DNA from: JBBWZH01 sp035544115
Lineage (GTDB): Bacteria; Actinomycetota; Actinomycetes; Mycobacteriales; CADCTP01
Length of the DNA stretch: 64,000 bases
Reading direction: 5' to 3'
Assembly: GCA_963714145.1 (NCBI GenBank)
Contig: OY970235.1
Location: forward strand, 4,898,001-4,962,000
The notes under the pieces are model-generated. The model saw nothing but the letters and a program-made list of their open reading frames with translations, was not told the origin of the DNA and did not search any database. This document shows, piece by piece, positions 58,475 through 64,000 of this stretch. How positions within the stretch are numbered: the stretch's first letter is position 1; each line of letters opens with the position of its first letter. The position numbers and the translations under genes are program-made.

Positions 58475-61105
58475 ATGTCCGGATCAGGCGGCCGTGGCCG
58501 GCAGGCGGGCCATCGCCACGACGCACCGTCACCGGCCGCCCGGCGGGCCGCCACCGCCACCGCCGCGCCACCCGAGGCCGCGATGTTGGCGCTGCAGCGG
58601 GCCGCCGGGAACCGGGCCGTACAGGCCCTGCATACAGGTTCGGGCGGTCCGCTGGTGCCGCCGGTGCGCCGGTCGATGGAGGCGTCGTTCGGGGCCGACC
58701 TGGCGGACGTCCGGGTGCACACCGACGGCGCCGCGGCGGCGGCCTGCGGGCGGGTCGGCGCGCAGGCGCTGACCACGGGCAACGACGTCTACTTCGGACC
58801 CGGCGGGTACGCGCCGGAAACCGCACAGGGCCGGCAGGTGCTCGCGCACGAACTGGCCCACGTCCTGCAGCAGCGGGCCGGCCGGGTCGCCGGCGCCCAG
58901 GGCCACGGCGCCACGCTGCGCACCGACCCCGCCCTGGAACGGGAAGCCGACGCGGCCGGCGAGCGGGCCGCCCGCGGCCAGCCCGCCGCGCTCCCCCACC
59001 GCACCGGTGCCGCCGCCACCCAGCGCGTCTACCAACCCAAGCTCGGCTTCGAGATCGAGATGCTGGTGCTGGTCGACATCGACGGCCGGCCGCTGCCGGA
59101 GAAGATCCCGCTCGGCACCTACGGCACCGAGAACATCGAGCTGACCGTCGACCACAGCGACAAGGTGACCGCCCCGACCCCGCAGCCGGCGAGCCGGTCC
59201 ACCGCACGGCAGATCCCGCGGTACAAGGGCGGCCCGATCCAGCTCGGCGGGTACGACCTGCCACCGGGGTCGGCGAGCCGGCTGACCCTGCCGACGGGGA
59301 CCGCCGACACCCGGCCCGTCCCGCGCTGGCTGGCCGACGACCTGCCGATCGCGCTGTCGCACGTCAGCCACGAGTTCAGCGACCTGCCGAGCACCCCGAT
59401 GCCGGTGCAGATTCCGCAGTTCGACGTCGCACAGGCCACCGACCTGGCGGCCGCGTACCGCGGGCAGCTGGCGAACTGGGCGTCGGTGCCGGCGGCCCAG
59501 ACGTTGCAGGCGCTGATCAACCTGATCAACGCCTGGTGCCAGCTACCGCAGCCGAACGACGCGGACCGGCGGCGGCGCTTCCAGGAGGCGGCGAACTCGC
59601 TGCAGACGGTGGCCGTCGAGGCCACGACGCATCGCGCGTTCTGGACCGGCGCGGGCGCGGCGCCACCGCCCGGCGCGACCCGGGAGTACCGCACGCAGAC
59701 GGCCAAGCAGGTCTCCGAGTGGTCCACCGAGCACCCGGTGGAGCAGTACCTCGGCGGCGAGACGTACCACTCGATCCTGGAGATCGTGACCCGCGCGTAC
59801 GACGCCGAGACCCCGGCCGGCGGTCAGGCCGTCGTCACCGCGCTGGCCGAGGCCGCCGCGCTGGCCGGCCTGATCCACGGCATCACCGGCGGCCTCACCC
59901 AGCGGGCGGCGCTGAACACCGCCGCGGGCACGACAATCACCAACCCGGGCACCCACGTCGGCAACCCGGCCGCGGCCGGCCAGAGCCTGGACGCGTCCGT
60001 ACAGTCGACGTTCGCCGTCGACCTGGCCCAGCTCCCATCGCTGATGCAGAGCGTGCTGGGCAAGGACAAGAAGCCGAACCCGATGTTCTCCGTCAAGCAC
60101 CACGGCGACCGGACCGAGTCCCAGTCGATCAACGAGGTCGACCTGGTCAAGCAGCAGACCCTGCACCCGGCGCTGCAGCGGCCGCTGCGGAGCGTGAAGA
60201 CGAAGGAGACTCAACAGGCCATACCCAAGCTGATCTCGATGGTGCTCCAGGAGGCGGCGCGCGCGCCGGACGTGGCGAGCGCGGTGCTGAAGCAGGTCGC
60301 CGACTCGGCGCCGGTGGAGCTCGCGACGGTCGGCCTGGGCCTGCGGTCGTACGACATCACGCCCGACCTGGACACCGCGGCGCTGGGCCGGCGGGCGCAG
60401 GCGGGCCGGCGGGACCGGCTCGCCGGCCTGGCCAACCTGCGCGGGCTGCTCACGCTGGTCGCGCAGTACCTGCTGATGGGCCGGCACTTCAGCCAGGACG
60501 GCGGGGGCGCGCTGGACAAGAACATCGTGCCGCTGCTGTCCCGGACCGACCTGGCGCACGTCTACCTGCAGCAGGTGCCGGGCCTCGACACGGACGTGGA
60601 CCCGAACGGCAGCGAGAAGGGCTGGGCGCGCAGCAACTGGCAGGCGCTGCGGGCCGCGCTGCTCGCCAACGCGGCGCGCAGCTCCGGCAGCATGCTGTTC
60701 ACCGACGCGACCGAGGCGTGGCACGGGCCCGGCCGGCGGCCGTTCACGACCAGCGTCGGGGACTTCGTCGACGCGGTGTTCCAGTCCACATCGGACGGCG
60801 TGACCCCGTACCTGGACGAAGGTCTGTTCAAGCAGATGCCGGCCGAGCCGGTGCACCCGGCCGGTTCGGCGCGCGACGCCGAGCCGCGCAGCGGGCCGGT
60901 GTTCGAACTGCGCAACATGACCCGGCCGCCGCGCGTCGGCGCCACCTCCGACCGGCTGCCACCCGGCCAGTGGGCGCCGCTGGCCCAGTACTTCGTCGAC
61001 CTGCTGACGGGGCTGCACGGCCGGACCGACGCGGACGCCCGGACCGACACCCAGATCCTGCCGGGCCCGACGGTCTCCCCGGCCCCGCAGCCCTGGTACC
61101 GGTGA
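58475..61105 (+). CDS. DUF4157 (eCIS-core) protein with a large unknown C-terminal region
   Basis: Protein of 876 residues. After an Ala/Arg-rich start and LQRAAGNRAVQAL, the DUF4157 domain (about residues 60-150) has RRSMEASFGADLADVRVHTD and the zinc-protease-like motif LAHELAHVLQQRAG. DUF4157 proteins are linked to extracellular contractile injection systems and to polymorphic toxins. The other 700 residues match nothing I recognise; they begin with LGFEIEMLVLVDIDG, which faintly recalls the GFE-x-E start of amidoligases. No injection-system gene is visible in the window. ATG 58475 has GGGAGG 8 bases upstream. No signal peptide. Confidence 0.82.
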   Translation: MSGSGGRGRQAGHRHDAPSPAARRAATATAAPPEAAMLALQRAAGNRAVQALHTGSGGPLVPPVRRSMEASFGADLADVRVHTDGAAAAACGRVGAQALTTGNDVYFGPGGYAPETAQGRQVLAHELAHVLQQRAGRVAGAQGHGATLRTDPALEREADAAGERAARGQPAALPHRTGAAATQRVYQPKLGFEIEMLVLVDIDGRPLPEKIPLGTYGTENIELTVDHSDKVTAPTPQPASRSTARQIPRYKGGPIQLGGYDLPPGSASRLTLPTGTADTRPVPRWLADDLPIALSHVSHEFSDLPSTPMPVQIPQFDVAQATDLAAAYRGQLANWASVPAAQTLQALINLINAWCQLPQPNDADRRRRFQEAANSLQTVAVEATTHRAFWTGAGAAPPPGATREYRTQTAKQVSEWSTEHPVEQYLGGETYHSILEIVTRAYDAETPAGGQAVVTALAEAAALAGLIHGITGGLTQRAALNTAAGTTITNPGTHVGNPAAAGQSLDASVQSTFAVDLAQLPSLMQSVLGKDKKPNPMFSVKHHGDRTESQSINEVDLVKQQTLHPALQRPLRSVKTKETQQAIPKLISMVLQEAARAPDVASAVLKQVADSAPVELATVGLGLRSYDITPDLDTAALGRRAQAGRRDRLAGLANLRGLLTLVAQYLLMGRHFSQDGGGALDKNIVPLLSRTDLAHVYLQQVPGLDTDVDPNGSEKGWARSNWQALRAALLANAARSSGSMLFTDATEAWHGPGRRPFTTSVGDFVDAVFQSTSDGVTPYLDEGLFKQMPAEPVHPAGSARDAEPRSGPVFELRNMTRPPRVGATSDRLPPGQWAPLAQYFVDLLTGLHGRTDADARTDTQILPGPTVSPAPQPWYR

Positions 61106-61124
61106 CCTGGTGGGAACGCGGGTT

Positions 61125-61143
61125 CGCGGGGCTCGGCCCCGCG
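61125..61143. terminator. Bidirectional hairpin terminator
   Basis: Arms CGCGGGGC (61125-61132) and GCCCCGCG (61136-61143) with loop TCG, between the convergent DUF4157 and aldehyde dehydrogenase genes. Confidence 0.65.
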
Positions 61144-61162
61144 GCCGGCAGGAAGCGACCGG

Positions 61163-62614
61163 CTACCAGTCGGTGGCGACGTACTTGGGTTCCAGGTAGT
61201 CGAGCATGCCCTCGTGCCCGCCCTCGCGGCCGATGCCGGACTGCTTGACGCCGCCGAACGGGGCGGCCGGGTCGCTGACCACGCCCCGGTTCAGCCCGAC
61301 CATGCCGGCCTCCAGCGCCTCGCTGACCCGCAGGCCGCGGGCCAGATCCCTGGTGTAGAGGTAGGACACCAGGCCGAACTCGGTGTCGTTGGCCAGCGCC
61401 ACCGCCTCCGCCTCGTCGCCGAACGTCACGATCGGCGCGACCGGGCCGAACACCTCCTCGCGCAGGATCGCGGCGTCCGGCGGGACGTCGGCGAGCACGG
61501 TGGCGTCGTAGAAGTAGCCGACCCGGTCCGGCTGGGTCGCGCCGACCAGCGCCTTCGCGCCCTCGTCCAGCGCGCCGCCGACCAGCTCGGCCACCTTGTC
61601 CCGGGACGGCGAGTTGACCAGCGGGCCGAGGTCGGTGCCCGGCGCCAGGCCGGGGCCGACCACCAGCTTGCCCATCGCGTCCGCGAACCGGCGGCTGAAC
61701 TCGGCGGCGATCCCGCGCTGCACGTAGAACCGGTTCGCCGCGGTGCACGCCTCGCCGCCGTTGCGCATCTTGGCGATCATCGCGCCGGCCACCGCCGCGT
61801 CCAGGTCGGCGTCGTCGAAGACCAGGAACGGCGCGTTGCCGCCGAGCTCCATCGACACGTTCAGCACCTGGTCGGCGGCCTCGTGCAGGAGCATCCGGCC
61901 GACCTCGGTGCTGCCGGTGAAGGAGACCTTGCGCACCCGCGGGTCGTGCAGCATCGCCGACACGACCTTCCCGGACGACCGGGACGGCACCACGTTGACG
62001 ACGCCGGGCGGGGCGCCGGCCTCGGTCAGGATCGCGGCGATGGCCAGCGCGGTCAGCGGGGTGTCGCTGGCCGGCTTGAGCACCACCGCGCAGCCGGCGC
62101 CGAGCGCCGGGCCGATCTTGCGGGTGGCCATCGCGGCCGGGAAGTTCCACGGGGTGACCAGCACGCAGACGCCGACCGGCTGGTGCAGCACCAGGATCCG
62201 GTTGGCCCCGGCCGGCGCGGTCTGCAGCGAGCCGAGCGCGCGCACCGACTCCTCCGAGTACCAGCGGAAGAACTCGGCCGCGTAGGTGATCTCGCCGCGG
62301 GCGTCCCGCAGCGCCTTGCCGTTCTCCAGCGAGATCAGCCGGGCCAGCGGCTCGGCCCGGTCGACCATCAGCTGCCAGGCCCGGCGCAGCACCTCGGCCC
62401 GTTCCCGCGGTGCGGTGGCCGCCCAGGCCGGCAGCGCGTTGTGGGCCGCCTCGACCGCGGCCAGCCCGTCGGCCACGCCGCCGTCGGCGACGGTCGCGAC
62501 CACCTCCTCGGTGGCCGGATCGGCCACCTCGAACGTGCCGCCGGCCTCGGCCGGCCGCCAGTCGGCGCCGATCCGCAGCTCGGTCGGGGCCAGGGCCAGT
62601 GCTTCGTCACCCAT
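61163..62614 (-). CDS. gabD: NAD(P)-dependent succinate-semialdehyde dehydrogenase (aldehyde dehydrogenase)
   Basis: Aldehyde dehydrogenase of 483 residues. Blocks: VTPWNFPAAMATRKIGPALGAGC, FTGSTEVGR, catalytic Glu in MELGGNAPF, catalytic Cys in NGGEACTAANRFYVQ, and EEVFGPVAP. The pattern is closest to succinate-semialdehyde dehydrogenase GabD, but related glutarate- or other semialdehydes are possible. ATG overlaps the stop of the E1 beta gene (TAATG), so the three minus-strand genes form one operon: the aldehyde oxidation step goes with a 2-oxoacid dehydrogenase. Confidence 0.92.
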   Translation of the reverse strand: MGDEALALAPTELRIGADWRPAEAGGTFEVADPATEEVVATVADGGVADGLAAVEAAHNALPAWAATAPRERAEVLRRAWQLMVDRAEPLARLISLENGKALRDARGEITYAAEFFRWYSEESVRALGSLQTAPAGANRILVLHQPVGVCVLVTPWNFPAAMATRKIGPALGAGCAVVLKPASDTPLTALAIAAILTEAGAPPGVVNVVPSRSSGKVVSAMLHDPRVRKVSFTGSTEVGRMLLHEAADQVLNVSMELGGNAPFLVFDDADLDAAVAGAMIAKMRNGGEACTAANRFYVQRGIAAEFSRRFADAMGKLVVGPGLAPGTDLGPLVNSPSRDKVAELVGGALDEGAKALVGATQPDRVGYFYDATVLADVPPDAAILREEVFGPVAPIVTFGDEAEAVALANDTEFGLVSYLYTRDLARGLRVSEALEAGMVGLNRGVVSDPAAPFGGVKQSGIGREGGHEGMLDYLEPKYVATDW

Positions 62615-63588
62615 TAATCCAGTGCCTTCCGGACGGTCTCGACGATCCGCTGGACCGAGGGGATGGTCGCGTCCTCCAGCGCGTCGGCTGACGGCAGCGG
62701 CACGTGCGGGCTGGTGATCCGGACCGGCGGACCGTCCAAATCGGACCACACCTCCTCGGCCACGATCGACACTACCTCGGCGCCCCAGCCGCAGAGCCGC
62801 GGATTCTCCTCGACGGTCGCGACGAACCCGGTACGGGCCACCGCGTCCAGGATTGTCCGGGTGTCCAGCGGGACCAGCGAGCGGACGTCCACCACCGTGG
62901 CCTCGATGCCGAGCTTGGCCAGTTCCTCGGCCGCGGCCAGCGCCTTCGGCACCATCGCGGCCAGCGCGACCAGGGTCGCGTCGGTGCCCTGCCTGCGGAC
63001 GACCGCCTTGCCCAGCTCGTCCACGATCTCGCCGTCGGGCACCTCGCCCCTGGTCGGGTAGAGGCCCTTGTGCTCGAAGAACATCACCGGGTCCTCGTCC
63101 CGGACGGCCGCGGCCAGCAGGCCGATCACGTCCGCCGGGGTGGACGGCGCGACGACCTTGAGGCCGGGCACCGCCATCGCCCAGTTCTCCACGCTCTGCG
63201 AGTGCTGCGCGCCGAACCGCAGCCCTCCCCCGTTCGCGGTGCGGATCACCAGTGGCAGCGTCACCTGGCCGTTGGTCATGTAGCGGGTCTTGGCGATCTC
63301 GTTGGCGACGATGTCCCAGCAGACGGCGAGGAAGTCGGAGAACATGATCTCGGCGATCGGCCGGATGCCGGTCATCGCCGCGCCCATCGCGGCACCGAGG
63401 ATGGCCTGTTCGCTGATCGGGGTGTCGGCCACCCGGACCGGGCCGAACTGCTTGAGCAGCCCGCCGGTCGCCTTGAACACGCCGCCGGCGGCGCCGACGT
63501 CCTCGCCGAGGAACACCACCCGCTCGTCCCGGGCCATCTCCTGGGCGATGCCGCGGCTGACCGCGTCCCGGTAGGTCAGTTGCGCCAT
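62614..63588 (-). CDS. 2-oxoacid dehydrogenase E1 component, beta subunit
   Basis: Transketolase-like beta subunit of 324 residues of a pyruvate, branched-chain 2-oxoacid or acetoin dehydrogenase. Blocks: VFLGEDVGAAGGVFKATGGL, DTPISEQAILGAAMGAAMTG, GAQHSQSVENW, and VVDVRSLVPLDTRTILDAV. ATG 63588 is the best start; the E1 alpha frame overlaps it by 13 bases. The sequence (RTANGGGLRFGAQHSQ) fits the acetoin/pyruvate group. The E2 and E3 genes are not in the window. Confidence 0.93.
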   Translation of the reverse strand: MAQLTYRDAVSRGIAQEMARDERVVFLGEDVGAAGGVFKATGGLLKQFGPVRVADTPISEQAILGAAMGAAMTGIRPIAEIMFSDFLAVCWDIVANEIAKTRYMTNGQVTLPLVIRTANGGGLRFGAQHSQSVENWAMAVPGLKVVAPSTPADVIGLLAAAVRDEDPVMFFEHKGLYPTRGEVPDGEIVDELGKAVVRRQGTDATLVALAAMVPKALAAAEELAKLGIEATVVDVRSLVPLDTRTILDAVARTGFVATVEENPRLCGWGAEVVSIVAEEVWSDLDGPPVRITSPHVPLPSADALEDATIPSVQRIVETVRKALD

Positions 63589-64000
63589 GTCGAGCTCCCG
63601 TCCGCCCACACGTCCTGGGGAATCACCGAGATGTCCGGCGGTTCGGCCTGTTTCGCGGCCTCGGTCGCCGCGTCCAGCTCGCGCAGCACGTCCACGTCGA
63701 TCTGCTTGAGCACGGTCTCGTCCACGCCGGTCGCGGTCAGGTGCGCGGCGAACGTGTCGATCGGGTCGCGGGCCAGCCAGGCCTGGATCTCCGCGTCGGC
63801 CCGGTAGCTGCCCGGGTCGGCCCGGGAATGGCCGCCGTGCCGGTAGGTCAGCGCCTCGATCAGGCTCGGTCCACCGCCCGCTCTGGCCCGGTCGACGGCC
63901 TCGCTGGCGGCGGCGTGCACGGCGAGCACGTCGTTGCCGTCCACCACGATCGGCGGCAGCCCGTACGCGCTGGCCCGGTCGGCGGCCGGGCGGGGCACCG
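63576..64000 (-). CDS. 2-oxoacid dehydrogenase E1 component, alpha subunit (partial)
   Basis: C-terminal 140 residues of the alpha subunit; the N-terminus with the thiamine diphosphate site lies beyond the window end. Seen: ASAYGLPPIVVDGNDVLAVHAAASEAVDRARAGGGPSLIEALTYRHGGHSRADPGSYR, the conserved region with the phosphorylation-loop-like RHGGHSRADP. The end overlaps the beta subunit gene by 13 bases, which fits fixed 1:1 synthesis of the alpha2-beta2 enzyme. Confidence 0.93.
   Translation of the reverse strand, partial: VPRPAADRASAYGLPPIVVDGNDVLAVHAAASEAVDRARAGGGPSLIEALTYRHGGHSRADPGSYRADAEIQAWLARDPIDTFAAHLTATGVDETVLKQIDVDVLRELDAATEAAKQAEPPDISVIPQDVWADGSSTWRN

Overview
This is a high-GC actinobacterial chromosome segment. 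The genes have mostly G or C in the third codon position, many GTG starts and 1 to 4 base gene overlaps. The mix of nnaR/narK/nas/nir, F420-type enzymes, oligoribonuclease and lspA, together with the general style, suggests Micromonosporaceae or a relative, but this is inferred and no 16S or marker gene is present to confirm it.

Left part (1 to about 19.4 kb): a genomic island integrated at the 3' end of tRNA-Lys(CTT). It carries a class 1 DISARM anti-phage locus in the order drmD (5' end outside the window), drmMI, drmA, drmB. The copy looks broken or badly sequenced. drmD, drmMI and drmA together hold eight apparent frameshifts, almost all explained by one extra base. drmB is split by an IS1634-family element flanked by an identical direct repeat of about 316 bp. 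Recombination across that repeat would delete exactly 1995 bp (665 codons) and restore a 624-residue DrmB. Behind drmB, facing it, lies a second, intact 1384-residue methyltransferase that is a paralogue of DrmMI. No drmC is visible. A tyrosine integrase closes the island and runs into the tRNA.

Middle (19.5 to 36.4 kb): core-like genes. These are an L,D-transpeptidase lipoprotein, tRNA-His, orn, an F420-type nitroreductase-like protein, a type-B carboxylesterase, an SDR, lspA, an unknown membrane protein, an M1 metallopeptidase, an ATPase/MarR pair, an ArsB-like permease with a UspA protein, and a subtilase with Trp-rich C-terminal repeats. The nitrate assimilation block (33.8 to 41.6 kb) consists of nnaR-type regulator and narK-type transporter on the minus strand, then assimilatory nitrate reductase, nirB and nirD as an overlapping operon on the plus strand.

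Right part (41.7 to 64 kb): an AlkZ-like winged-helix protein; an arabinose-type utilisation cluster (GH51 arabinofuranosidase, two ABC permeases, and a solute-binding protein gene with two frameshifts); a 0.8-kb nested repeat array with four 94-bp units; DUF2277; trpC; an ArsR-type regulator divergent from an MFS exporter; a GntR regulator in front of a complete liv-type ABC transporter operon (five overlapping or near-touching genes); a large DUF4157 (eCIS-core) protein; and an aldehyde dehydrogenase with the E1 beta and E1 alpha subunits of a 2-oxoacid dehydrogenase, cut by the window end.

The most unusual signals are the DISARM island with two inverted methyltransferase genes and a potentially reversible IS disruption, the sharp composition change inside the first methyltransferase gene, the 94-bp repeat array, and an over-represented palindrome GTCCA-N3-TGGAC.
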